Shown here: one piece after another, positions 1-8,778 of the stretch
How positions within the stretch are numbered: position 1 is the stretch's first letter
Layout: every line of letters begins with the position of its first letter
NCBI GenBank assembly: GCA_016722635.1
Contig: JADKIX010000001.1
Coordinates: 1 to 18,415 of the forward strand
Source of the DNA: Rhodospirillaceae bacterium
Lineage (GTDB): Bacteria; Pseudomonadota; Alphaproteobacteria; JAEUKQ01
Length of the DNA: 18,415 nt
Reading direction: 5' to 3'
The notes under the pieces: generated by a model
Databases searched by the model: none
Seen by the model: only the letters and a program-made list of their open reading frames with translations
Told to the model about the DNA's origin: nothing
Position numbers and translations under genes: made by a program

Positions 1-1521
1 CAGCGCAGCTATTGCTGGAAACCACCCCATGACCAACGTCAGGAAATTCAAAAAATAAGGAATTCTCTGAGATTTGGAAGCTGTTAATTTGGCGGCATTT
101 AAGGGGGCGTGATGGGATCACAATTGCGGAGACAAGATTAAGTGGGAATGGAGCTATAAACCTTGGGGCTATTAAGGGCCGCTTGGGAATTTGCGCTGTG
201 CCAGAAAGGGCAGACAATGTTCAGATCATAATAATCGGCAACTGCCAAGGAGTAAGGCTTATAGCGGTCAATTTCCAATTTTTTTAGGGTTGGGAAACTC
301 GTGCTGGGATATTCTGCTACATTCAAAAGAAAAATACATGCCATAAGAGAAATTGGGTGCGCCCAGGCTAATAAATCTTGGATAAAGCTGAAGCCAATTG
401 TTCCTCGCCATGAAATAATTGATAGATTAAGCGGGTAATTTTCTAATATTGGCGGTGTCTAGAGCCCTTGAAAAATCATTATATACCAATGTTGTGGGGG
501 TCACTATTATATTACGGGTTTTTTAAGGCCATCTTTCCCTCAATCTGGATAGGTTGTTTTCCAACTGTTGATATAATTGCAGGTACCGCTTTTAGATCAG
601 GATATCGTCGATTGCGGGTGTCATCAGCCCTGCAATCCCTGAAAAACGATGAAAGGCATGGGATGCCGCCGCAGGGGCATCGACAAATGAATCAACTTCC
701 GGCGGGTAAATGAATCAAAAATCACGCTGCGTATATATTGGGGTAATCGCGCATGAAGGTTAAAGCCAGCTTGGTACCACAAGAAATACCGTATATATTA
801 GACTTGCTGGATCCTATCAACCTTTAATAAATCGGCAATATCTGCCGCACTTTCCAGGGAATTATACGCGGCCAAATCAATATGTGCGGCTTTCGGTTGT
901 TGTTGGCATTGCCCGCAAGCTTTCGCAACATTTCTTTCCATTATTTTAGCGGCAATCCATTTGCTGCCAATTGTTCCATTTTCCATCAAAAAATCCGGGC
1001 AATAAAGGGCAGGGTTGGCTGCTTGGTACCGCGCTGGTCGAGTAACAATAAATCGCGTTTGCGGTTCCAAGTGGTTAATTCAATCAATCCCACCAATCAT
1101 AAATGTCTTCCCGAGAATTTGCGCTGTAACCAGGGCCGCCATCCAAATATAAGATAGGGTCTGGGAATTCCTTCTGGTCAGGTGTGCTTAATAAGGCAAC
1201 TGGCAGGAAATTTCGGGCTATTGGGGTTTGAGCGGTTTTCAGGCACATGTAGAACCCAACATTTTGCTGTACTGCCTTTGGGGAATGGTAAAGGAGCATG
1301 TGACTGATTCTAGACGGGGGGAGGAGCCTGCGAAATGGCTGGGGATAAAAAAATAACAACCCAAAACCGCTAACCAATTTTTCTGGGGCAACTTATCTGT
1401 TTCTGCAAAAAATGATGACATATCAATATCCCTTGAGGGGTTATCTGAAAAACTTTGTTCTCGGAGGATATAAAAATTCCCGGTAAAGGAAGAGGCAAAG
1501 CTTAGCGAAAACAACGCTCAT
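1..1521 (-). pseudogene. TAP-type alpha/beta hydrolase, multiply frameshifted, 3' end outside window
   Basis: Remnant of a secreted or periplasmic alpha/beta hydrolase of the tripeptidyl/prolyl aminopeptidase type, which removes N-terminal residues from short peptides. Seen across frames: an N-terminal CSFTIPQ stretch (about 1270-1300), LYLDGGPGYSA at the oxyanion region (about 1110-1150), an NPALYCPDF block (about 1000), SAADIADLLK (about 810), the nucleophile elbow YGISCGT just after (about 770), the PPEVDSFVDAPAAA segment (about 655-700), CPFWHS with an SIPT strand (138-230), DPITPP with the acid residue (about 110-125), and a VGHGV box with the catalytic His near 30-40. All three triad elements remain, in at least six frame segments. 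The likely start is an ATG at 1521, or the ORF start at 1514. The family assignment is firm from the order of motifs; substrate is not known. The gene is either decayed or badly read. Confidence 0.8.
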
Positions 1522-1592
1522 TTTTCTTTAGTCAAAAGTTATTATCCTCAACGGTCAAACATACCATTAACGCAATGGGTTGCAGATAAGAA

Positions 1593-2549
1593 TTAATTTT
1601 CATTCCAATCGTTAAAAAAATCTTCATCAATGCGTGAAATATGAAGGGTTTCTCGAATTTCGCAACCAACATGATGGCTGATCATCAGCTGAGTCAGTTT
1701 TTCGCCATGAATTAAAGCGATATTTTTGCTAGCTTTAGTTGCTTCTTGCCCCGAGCGGGTGCGCTGAAATCCGCAGTGGTTACAAAAACCCCTTTGTTGG
1801 TGTGATGTTTATCTAAGCTGCCAATAAATTCACGAACTTGTTGGGCGGAAACCCAAGTGTCTGCTGACAAACGTTTGGCTTGGATATAAAGGCGATCTAA
1901 TTCCAAGACATCTTGGTAAATCACCCGTCCACCCCCATCATAGCTTTGGCCTAAATGTTTGGTACCATTGGCAGAGACATTAAAGACCTTTGCCACAACT
2001 TCAGGACCACTTTCTCAAAAGCAGTTGAAGATAATTGCATCAGTCGTTTGTGTAGTTCCGCGGCTAAAGACCGTTGGATTTGTTCATGATATTGGCGAAC
2101 AATTTCTTCTGGGGTTAATTCTGAACTGGTGTCGCCAATAGGATTGGATTGTTCGATAGGAGAAGTGGGATTGCCCATGGTTTTGCTTGGTTCACTGACA
2201 CGCGCTGCCATAAACTGCCCAAATTCTTTATAACGCCTTAAAAATTGACGGTTAAAAAAGCAGGGTTAGAATTTAATAATTCTATTCCCGGTTCGTCAGA
2301 CGAAAACTGCCGCGTCCCGTTGATTCAATCAGTTGGGCGGCTGTCAAATATGTTTGGCCCACCCAACTCGATTCATAAACAAATATCCCCGGCCGGAGGG
2401 CAACAACTGATACCGTTCTGCTTCCGGTCAGTTTGAAGCCGCGATAATTCCTGGATTGCCAGGGATGTTTTTATTTCCTGCGGGTTATTCAGGCTTTGAG
2501 CAAGTTGTAGAACCGGCAGCATCAATTCGTAAAATTTGGGTATGGCCAT
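1593..2549 (-). pseudogene. mrr: Mrr-type type IV restriction endonuclease, frameshifted
   Basis: Mrr family endonucleases cut modified (methylated) foreign DNA. The N-terminal winged-helix domain starts at the ATG at 2547-2549, preceded by AGGGAG at 2555-2560, with MAIPKFYELMLPVL followed in other frames by the LPSGR-like and VGWA region and by TAAQLIESTGRGSFRLTNRE. A linker rich in Ser, Thr and Pro follows, then LHKRLMQLSSTAFEKVVLKL and the PD-(D/E)xK catalytic domain: a GGVDGVIYQD-like stretch (about 1920-1945, recoverable if G bases are restored to G runs), then LYIQAKR with the catalytic Q-x-K, and KGVFVTTADFS. The C-terminus IALIHGEKLTQLMI..VGCEIRETL..RIDEDFF ends at a TAA at 1593-1595. 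Restored length is about 315 residues, normal for Mrr. At least four frame changes are needed, so it is recorded as broken. The family assignment is secure. Confidence 0.85.
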
Positions 2550-2617
2550 ACTATCTCCCTTATCATTTCTTATGGTAGGATGAATGAATTGAGGGTGCTA
2601 GCAAACATTTTTTTGGT

Positions 2618-3217
2618 CTAAAAATGATAAGTTACCGTGTTAAACGCCAGCCCAACAACACTTTTGTTGATCCGTACAGCCTTCTTGCCACCAACGGTAG
2701 GGGGAAATAGGTAATTCTTCGTCCGCGGCCATTTCCAAAACGAAACGGCAGTTTGGTTGCAACCAGCCTTGTTTTCAGGGACTGCAAGGCGGGATAATAA
2801 GATCCTGGTGATAAGGGGATCAAGAAAAACCAAATGTGCCGGAATTAACCCGGACTGGGTGGATAATAAAGGAGGGTTCAGGATATTGCCTGGGTACAGG
2901 CGGCTTTTATCTTGAACAGACAATTGTTTAATATTTTGTTGGATAATCCGTGTGGCTTCAGAATGTTGTTCAAAAAATAAGCCTGGTCTGCTCCCGTGAT
3001 AAGGCTTCCAATCCTAACGCGCCGCTGCCAAACCCATCAATCACCACCAAATTTTGCCAAACGGATAAGAAGCCCGATGACCGGGCTAGAAATTCAGGTT
3101 ATGTTCCCACACATTAAACAGTGCCTGTCCGGGTGCGGTCAGCGGTGGGGCGAGTATGCTGCCCAGGTAAAGTTTGCAGCAATTTCCCCGCCACCTGCCG
3201 CTGATAATACGGATCAT
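2618..3217 (-). pseudogene. rsmD: 16S rRNA (guanine(966)-N(2))-methyltransferase RsmD, frameshifted
   Basis: RsmD uses S-adenosylmethionine to methylate G966 of 16S rRNA in the assembling 30S subunit. The start MIRIISGRWRG (ATG at 3215-3217) is the family N-terminus, followed by the ALFNVWEHNL segment (about 3095). The SAM-binding part is partly lost, though ALGLEALSR is readable near 3010. Next come the VFLDP catalytic motif (about 2815-2835; restoring one C gives DPPYHQD), PALQSLKTRG, and the C-terminal box RRLYGSTKVLLG (about 2640-2690). The total of about 200 codons matches the family, but about five single-base shifts interrupt it. The start overlaps the reconstructed stop of rluB by four bases (ATGA), so the two were translationally coupled. 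The lesions may be sequence errors. Confidence 0.82.
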
Positions 3218-4005
3218 TTTTTCTTGGTCTTTATTTTGGCGTTGATGCCCAACTGATTCCGCAGCACCCGCCCGAGGAATTTGTTCGGCTTCACCTTTCA
3301 GTAAATTGCCCAATTGGAAGGGGCCAAAAGACAAACGCAGCAGACGGCTGACTTCCCAGCAAAAATTCACACAAACGGCGGATTTCCCGGTTTTTTCCTT
3401 CCCCGCAAGCTGATGGTCAGCCAGGCATTCTCCCCTTGTTGGCGGTCCAAGGTTACCTCTTCCAGTCTGATACTGAATGCCATCAATGGTCAGTCCCTCT
3501 TGCAAACGTTGCAACGACCCTTGGTCAACCTGTCCGTGAACGCGACCCGGTAGCGCCGCAGCCAGTGATTGGCTGGCAGCGTTAACTGGCGAACCAGTTC
3601 GCCATCATTGGTTAACAGCAATAAACCTTCCGAATTAAAATCCAACCGCCCAACCGCGTTTAACCGTTGCAATTGACGGGGTAAATATTCATAGATGGTC
3701 GCCCTTCCTTCCGGGTCATGCCGGGTGGTCAGGCAACCGCGGGGTTTATAGTACCGCCATAATTTCGTGGGTTCGATATCGGGAATAACCTGACCGTCAA
3801 CCACAATGATCTGGTCAAGGGTAACGTTTAGGGCTGGGCTAATGATAACTTTGCCGTCCACTTGGACGCGTTTTTGCTCAATATAACGTTCTGCTTCCCG
3901 TCTTGAACATAAGCCGGAACGGGCAATAACTTTAGCCAGCCTCTGGCCTTTTGCGTCAGGCAGGTGTTCGCCCAAATCTGCCGGTTCTTTGATCGGGTCT
4001 GTCAT
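3214..4005 (-). pseudogene. rluB: 23S rRNA pseudouridine synthase of the RluB type, frameshifted in its C-terminal half
   Basis: This enzyme isomerises a uridine of 23S rRNA helix 80 (U2605 in E. coli) to pseudouridine. The first 160 codons (3520-4005) are uninterrupted: an S4 RNA-binding domain at residues 20-65 (RLAKVIARSGLCSRREAERY) and the start of the catalytic domain with KPRGCLTT and the GRLDFNSEGLLL motif carrying the catalytic Asp. The reading then shifts near 3515 and continues as LQEGLTIDGIQYQTG, REGKNREIRRLCEFL, and a C-terminus LRNQLGINAKIKTKKK ending in the TGA shared with the rsmD start. At least three shifts are required. It lies 12 bp downstream of the PuuD-like gene and probably belongs to the same transcript. 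The start ATG at 4003-4005 is the only good one, although the Shine-Dalgarno sequence is weak. Confidence 0.87.
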
Positions 4006-4017
4006 GTCAACTATTTC

Positions 4018-4515
4018 TTAGGCTGCAATGGCACTAGCGATCATGGCTTTGAAAATCCGCCGGTCACCCTCACTGATTTCATATTCGGGATGCCACTGCA
4101 CCCCCAGGCAAAAGCGGTAACGCGGGTCTTCAATGCCTTCAATCACCCCGTCGGGTGCGACGGCGTTGACCACGACCGGTTTGGCAACACTTTTGACCGC
4201 TTGATGATGGGCGCTGTTGACGGCTAATTTATCGGTTTGGCAAATCCGGTGCAACAAGGTGTTGGCCTTAATCAAGACATCATGGCCCGGCTCATTGCGA
4301 GGATTGGGTTGCTCATGTTTCAAAGTGGTTTTGATTTCATCGGGGATATGCTGGATCAGCGAACCGCCAAGTACCACATTTAATAATTGCTGCCCGCCGC
4401 AAATACCGAGTACTGGCAGGTTACGCTCTAACGCTCCTTGATCATCCGGTATTCAAACAGGGTACGCCGGTCTTTTGTGCGCACGGTGTCATGCCGAACG
4501 GTTTTTTGCAATCAT
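4018..4515 (-). pseudogene. Class I glutamine amidotransferase (PuuD-like, peptidase C26), 5'-truncated
   Basis: Related to gamma-glutamyl-gamma-aminobutyrate hydrolase, which removes the glutamyl group from gamma-glutamyl-GABA in putrescine breakdown. Visible are HDTV(R)TKDRRTLFEYRM (about 4450-4500), the nucleophile elbow VLGICGGQQLLNVV with the catalytic Cys (about 4380-4410), GGSLIQHIPDE, HEQPNPRNEPGH, NSAHHQAVKS, and CLGVQWHPEYE with the catalytic His and Glu. A single G seems lost from a GG pair near 4438. The first 70-90 residues of the family, with its usual N-terminal strand and the TGG loop, are not found in any frame between the gene and tadA. The protein would therefore be inactive or start abnormally. 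Its position between rluB and tadA, which are often neighbours in alphaproteobacteria, suggests insertion. Substrate is inferred from the family only. Confidence 0.82.
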
Positions 4516-4624
4516 GTTATGTTTTTTTCTTATCTGCTTTCAGCATAAAAGTAAACCAGGGGAATGACAAGGGTTTGTAATTGTTTAACGAAAATACCGC
4601 ATGATCACACTTTCCTATTTTTAC

Positions 4625-4653
4625 TTGCCAGGTTGAATAGGAAAACGAATGAT
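4625..4653 (+). promoter_or_regulatory. Possible sigma-70 promoter for tadA
   Basis: TTGCCA at 4625-4630 and AATGAT at 4648-4653 are separated by 17 bases and lie about 40 bp before the tadA start. The -35 matches consensus at five of six positions and the -10 at four of six, so this is only a candidate. Confidence 0.3.
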
Positions 4654-4692
4654 AGGAATGTGGTTATCATCTTGATACAGATAAGGTCAAAT

Positions 4693-5179
4693 ATGGTTGG
4701 ATTATTATCTTCCCCCTTTATGGAAATTGCCTTAGAAGAAGCGGCGGCAGCACAGCGCGGAGAAGTGCCGGTGGGGGCGGTATTGGTCGATTATCAAAAC
4801 CAGCAAATTTTAGCCAAAGCGGGCAATCGGGTTGAGGAATTATGCGATCCTACCGCCCATGCCGAAATGCTGGTGATCCGCCAGGTGAATTGTAAAATAT
4901 TAACCCATGCTGATTTATATGTGACCTTGGAACCTTGCCCCATGTGTGCGGCCGCCATCAGTTTTGCGCGCATCCGCCGCCTCTATTTTGGGGCGGAGGA
5001 TCCTAAGGGTGGGGGGGTTGAGCATGGCTGCCGGGTTTTTACTCAACCCACCTGTCACCACCGCCCGAGGTTTCAGGGGCATTGCAGGCGATAAGGTCCA
5101 CCCAGCTGCTGCCAGTTTTTTCAGGCCAGGCGATAAACACAAATGGTCTAATGCTTGGTCAGTGCTATATATTTTATAG
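4693..5179 (+). pseudogene. tadA: tRNA-specific adenosine deaminase TadA, C-terminus frameshifted
   Basis: TadA deaminates adenosine 34 of tRNA-Arg(ACG) to inosine and is normally essential. The start at 4693 (MVGLLSSPFMEIALEEA) fits the family; an upstream ATG at 4564 would add 43 residues unlike TadA. The zinc and catalytic motifs are complete: HAEM (His ligand and catalytic Glu, about residues 56-59) and PCPMC (two Cys ligands, about 86-90). FARIRRLYFGAEDPKGGGVEHG follows, then QPTCHHRP. After that the frame changes: restoring one G to the CCCGAGG run near 5068 and one T to the T6 run near 5116-5121 gives EVSGALQAI and LLPVFFRPGDK, the expected C-terminal helix, ending at the TAG at 5179. 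The unshifted frame ends at 5094 with an atypical tail but keeps the whole catalytic core. Because the gene is expected to be essential, a sequence error is a real possibility here. Confidence 0.88.
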
Positions 5180-5191
5180 GGGCAAGATCCT

Positions 5192-5663
5192 TTATAAGGG
5201 TTTTCTCCTGGCTTTCGGTTTCCAGATAGCTACGACCATCGAAACAATACTCAGCATCACATTAATCCCCCCAAAAATTGCTTCTTGCTGGTAAGCCGCC
5301 TGATATTCCGGTAGTAAAAACCCGGTTTCTTGTGATAATTTCGCCAATCACAATGCTTCTTCAATGGCGGGCAAGACCAAGAATTTACTATTCAAAAGGA
5401 TAATCAGCATTAAGAATTGTTTGATAGTAAATAACGATGTTTAAAAAACCATAATATTTTGTGGTCATAATCAGGCCGCTTAGCACAACTAACCCCAGGC
5501 CGGGAATAGTTAAGAAAAGGGTGCCGGTGCGGATTATTTGCCTGGAAAATACCAGGTTTTCCAGGCTGCTGTGGCTGGTTAACCCGGATATCAAGATATA
5601 AAGAAAAATACTTCCTAAAAATAAAATCAGGCCTAGATAATGGAATAATTTCAGGGATTTCAT
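5192..5663 (-). pseudogene. DUF2269-like small integral membrane protein, one frameshift and one in-frame stop
   Basis: A protein of about 155 residues with four predicted membrane segments: LFHYLGLILFLGSIFLYILI, a segment around TGTLFLTIPGLGLVVLSGLI, a third around KFLVLPAIEEAL, and VMLSIVSMVVAIW near the C-terminus. The N-terminal LK-x-xHYLGLILFLGSI pattern resembles DUF2269 inner-membrane proteins, whose role is unknown. The start ATG at 5661-5663 follows AAGGGAATAAGAAAG, a usable Shine-Dalgarno. One shift near 5395 separates it from the C-terminal part, and a TGA interrupts EEAL(stop)LAKLSQ near 5345. It lies downstream of marR in the same direction, with a perfect palindrome in between, so it is probably the regulator's target. 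The DUF2269 assignment is moderate; a small membrane protein is clear. Confidence 0.6.
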
Positions 5664-5700
5664 CTTTCTTATTCCCTTTCTTGCTTCAATAGTCGTTGAA

Positions 5701-5726
5701 TATATAGTTTGGATACGAACTATATA
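5701..5726. promoter_or_regulatory. Palindromic operator upstream of the DUF2269-like gene
   Basis: A perfect 9-bp inverted repeat, TATATAGTT (5701-5709) and AACTATATA (5718-5726), flanks an 8-base core TGGATACG. It sits between the reconstructed end of marR (5735) and the start of the membrane protein (5663). A similar sequence, ATATAGTTTGCATACATATGAT, lies just before marR. Size, symmetry and context fit a MarR-type dimer site; binding is inferred. Confidence 0.65.
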
Positions 5727-5734
5727 AGTATGAG

Positions 5735-6158
5735 TTATTCCTCCAAATTGTTGCATAGCATCTTGAAATAAGTTTTGCAGCCGTTCGATGTCATTTTTTA
5801 AAAAACCTTTGGCTAATTGATTAACCGCGATGGCGTGGGGCGGTAATTCATTCCGTAACCTTGATCCTTCAAATGTTAGATACACCCTAATTGACCGCCG
5901 GTCCATTAAATCACGTACCTTAGTCACCAAGGTCTTTTTTCTTCATCGATCAATAATACCGCTCATCGTGGCTTTATCAAAATAAAGGTTTTTGCCAATG
6001 GCAATAAGAGGCTGACCATTTTTTTCCCAAAGCTGGGTTAAAATGGCCCATTGGGGCGCTGTTAGATCATAAGCAGCGAGCTTATGGTCAAGGGCACGCT
6101 TCATGGTAAAAGCTGCCCGGTTAATTAAAAATCCGATACTGTCATCTAATTTTATCAT
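5735..6158 (-). pseudogene. MarR family transcriptional regulator, interrupted
   Basis: MarR proteins are small winged-helix dimers that usually repress their own promoter and a neighbouring gene and are released by a ligand or by oxidation. Seen here: an N-terminal dimerisation helix (GFLINRAAFTMKRALDHKL), the helix-turn-helix YDLTAPQWAILTQLWEKNG..LYFDKATMSGIIDR, and the wing LVTKVRDLMDRRSIRVYLT with the DxRRS..V signature. A C-terminal helix KGFLKNDIERLQNLFQDAM follows. A TGA interrupts the frame right after GIIDR (about 5943), where families usually have Leu. A second change near 5750 gives a natural end NNLEE at TAA 5735-5737, about 141 residues in total; without it the frame reads on into the next gene. 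The ATG at 6156-6158 is the only reasonable start. The effector is unknown. Confidence 0.82.
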
Positions 6159-6161
6159 ATA

Positions 6162-6193
6162 ATATAGTTTGCATACATATGATTATTTGTCAA
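6162..6193 (-). promoter_or_regulatory. marR promoter with overlapping operator-like sequence
   Basis: On the minus strand, TTGACA (6188-6193) is a perfect -35. The sequence ATATAGTTTGCATACATATGAT (6162-6183) lies downstream of it and repeats the left arm and core (TATAGTTTGxATAC) of the palindrome at 5701-5726, with a weaker right arm. The TATATT closest to the gene is 21 bases from TTGACA, longer than ideal, so the -10 is uncertain. The arrangement suggests autorepression by the MarR protein. Confidence 0.5.
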
Positions 6194-6261
6194 GGCGCAA
6201 TCTGCTTACACCTAAGACAAGAAGTTATTATCCGCCTGAATTGAATATTAAAGGTAGAATA

Positions 6262-8482
6262 TTAGTAGGTATCTTGTGGTTCTGATCTAGGCCGATCAAA
6301 AGCCTTTAAGTTTTCAGAATCCCCCACCATCCATAGCAAATCGTTGGCTTGCAAGATTGTGGTTGGATCGGGGTTCAAAATACGCCTACCTACCCGTTCA
6401 ATGCCTACAACCAACCCATGGGCTTGTTCCCGCAATTGAGAATCGCGAATATTTTTGCCAACCGCCGGATGATCAACAGGTAAAAATAATGCTTTTAAAG
6501 AAAAATTATCCAATAAATCAACAGGTTCTGTTGGTTCTTCATCCTTTTCAACCATTTTACTGAATTGGTCGATTTGTTCGTCCGTTCCCAAGACGATCAA
6601 CTTATCTAGCGGTAAAATCCGTTCCTCCCCGCGTGGGGCAATGATAGTGCGGGCGCCGCGGTAAATCGCCACAATATTCACCCCAAATTTTTGCCGCAGT
6701 TGGTTTTGGGTTAGGGTTTTGCCTAATAAGGGTGAGTGGGAGCTTGCCTCCATTTCTACAAAATGACTGTCCCACGGCGATAATTCTTCATATTTCCGTT
6801 GCCGCCCATCTTCTTTACGGATGTTACCAACCAGCCGTTGCTCAAACCATTGATATAATCTTCCCAAATGTCGGTAAGCAAAAGAAAATAAGGCTAAAAA
6901 GACAACCGCCAAGACTCCAAACACCACCCAGTGGCGGAAATAAGCAACGGTGAGGATTAAAACTTCTGCAATTGTTAATAACCATAAAAGGGTGATGGAA
7001 AAAGTGGAAAACATTATTTCTTGGCGTGTGGTACCCCGTGAAGAAAATAACATGCCCCAAAGGAAAGGTGAGGAGAGTAGCATGGCAATCAACCAAGCAG
7101 CGGTTAATCCCAACCATTTTTCTTCAAAAAGTGTCGCGATAGGGGCCAACAGCAATTTATTGCCCAAGGTAAAAATAATTGCCACGATCAGGCCATTAAC
7201 CAATAACCGCACCGTGGTTTTACGGAACAATGATTGCTGTTTTGATTGAGATAAGGTGCGAAAAACCCACGAGGAATAGCTGGCTAAGAAATATTTTACC
7301 CGGTTCGATAACAAGCCATCTATTTTCTGCGCTAAATATCCCGATAAGCGGATGGAATAGGGGGTGGTAAAGTGGTAATCCCTGAAACGGCCACAATAAT
7401 GGCATATAGGGAGGAGCTGGTGACATTTAAGGTCAATCCTAATCCGATAATGATAAACGAAAATTCACCCACCTGAGACATGCTGAACCCCAAACGCAGC
7501 GATGTATTTAAACTTTGTCCAGTCAAAAGGGCGCCGGTTGCGGTAAGCAATAATTTACCTAAGGTAACTAATAAAGTGATCACCAAGACTGCCGACCAAT
7601 GCTCCCACAACACGTTTGGATTCAACATCATGCCCACCGAAATGAAGAAAACGGCGGCAAACATGTCTTTGATAGGGGTAATAATATGGTCAATCCGCTG
7701 CACCAATCTGGTTTCCGATAGGATAGATCCCATAATAAAAGCCCCTAAGGCAGTCGAATAATGGAAATAATCTGCAACCCATACCAAAAGTAAGCAAAGG
7801 CCTATGGAAACAACCGTTAAAGTTTCTTGGGTGGCGTATCCGGTAATCCGCCGCATCAAGGTGGGGATCAGGAAATAGCCGATAATAAACCATGCCCCAA
7901 CGACTAAGATCAATTGTAAGGCTGACCAGGTGATTTCTAGGGAGAAAATACTGTCAGTTTTAACAACGGTTGATAGAAATACCAATAAAAGGATGGCTAA
8001 TAAATCTTCGACCACCAAAACACCAAAAACTAATTCCGTAAATCGTTTTTTCATCAAGCCAAGGTCACTCATGGCTTTGATAATGATGGTGGTTGATGAG
8101 ATGGCAACTGCCGCCCCTAAAAATAAAGAATCATAAAATGCCCAGCCCATCAGGCGACCCACGCCGAAGCCTAGGGCGCAAACGGCCAAGACTTCAAATA
8201 ACCCCGTCAATCCGGCGGAAAACCCCACCCGCGCCAGCTTTTGAAAGCTGAAATGCAATCCTAAAGAAAACATCAAAAAAATGACGCCCAAATCAGAAAG
8301 GATTTTAATGTTGGGCAGGTCAATGATTAAGGAATGAGACAGGGTATAGGGCCGATAATGATACCGGCAACCAAATATCCTAAGACCAGTGGTTGGCGGA
8401 TTTTCTGGAAAAGCAGCGTGGTAATACCTGCCACACCTAACATGACCGCTAAATCCCTGATCAATGGCGCTAAATCATGCAT
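6262..8482 (-). pseudogene. CPA2 family cation:proton antiporter with TrkA_C regulatory domains, two frameshifts
   Basis: Kef-type monovalent cation:proton antiporter, exchanging K+ or Na+ for H+ across the inner membrane. The start at 8482 (MHDLAPLIRDLAVML) follows CAGGAAAAGACC. The Na_H_Exchanger domain (about residues 5-385) has the expected segments QPLVLGYLVAGIIIGP, GVIFLMFSLGLHF, AVAISSTTIIIKAMSDLG, the acidic motif FGVLVVEDLLAILLL and AAVFFISVGMM. A further four membrane segments follow (about 7314-6840). Two cytoplasmic TrkA_C (RCK_C) modules come next: LLGKTLTQNQLRQKFGVNIVAI and AVGKNIRDSQLREQAHGLVVGI. No NAD-binding RCK_N domain is seen. Total about 740 residues. Restoring one C near 8338 and one base near 7365 joins the three long frames exactly. 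Only two lesions in 2.2 kb make this one of the better-preserved genes; it may be intact in the organism. Ion specificity is not evident. Confidence 0.87.
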
Positions 8483-8721
8483 GGTCTTTTCCTGAAAATC
8501 AGCTAGTCCCCGCATAGCGGGCGAAAAAAGCATTCTGATTGTTTTCCTATCATCCAATCTTTGGGGATGCAATCTTTTATTGGGTTCTCAAGAAATGTTC
8601 TTTATCCCCCTCTGATGTTTCTAGGGATGTGCGCGAAGCTAGGGATAACCTAAAGGCAGTGTGCCAGGTGCGCGGCAGGTGAAGACGACCGCATGCAAAG
8701 AAATTTAAAAAATTTCATGAT

Positions 8722-8752
8722 AAAAAAGGCAAACAAGAATTTCTTGTTTGCC
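8722..8752 (-). terminator. Rho-independent terminator of the saccharopine dehydrogenase family gene
   Basis: A perfect 10-bp stem, GGCAAACAAG (8728-8737) and CTTGTTTGCC (8743-8752), with a 5-base loop, is followed on the minus strand by six T (A6 at 8722-8727). It begins 26 bp after the stop of the gene at 8779 and separates it from the antiporter gene. A weaker T4 on the plus side is not downstream of any gene. Confidence 0.9.
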
Positions 8753-8778
8753 CTTTTAACGGATTGAAGCAATTTTGC

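Noticed and set aside
5388..5930. A 180-codon frame suggesting a MarR-membrane protein fusion.
   Set aside because: The read-through crosses a perfect operator palindrome and an internal ATG with Shine-Dalgarno; a one-base change ends marR normally at 5735.
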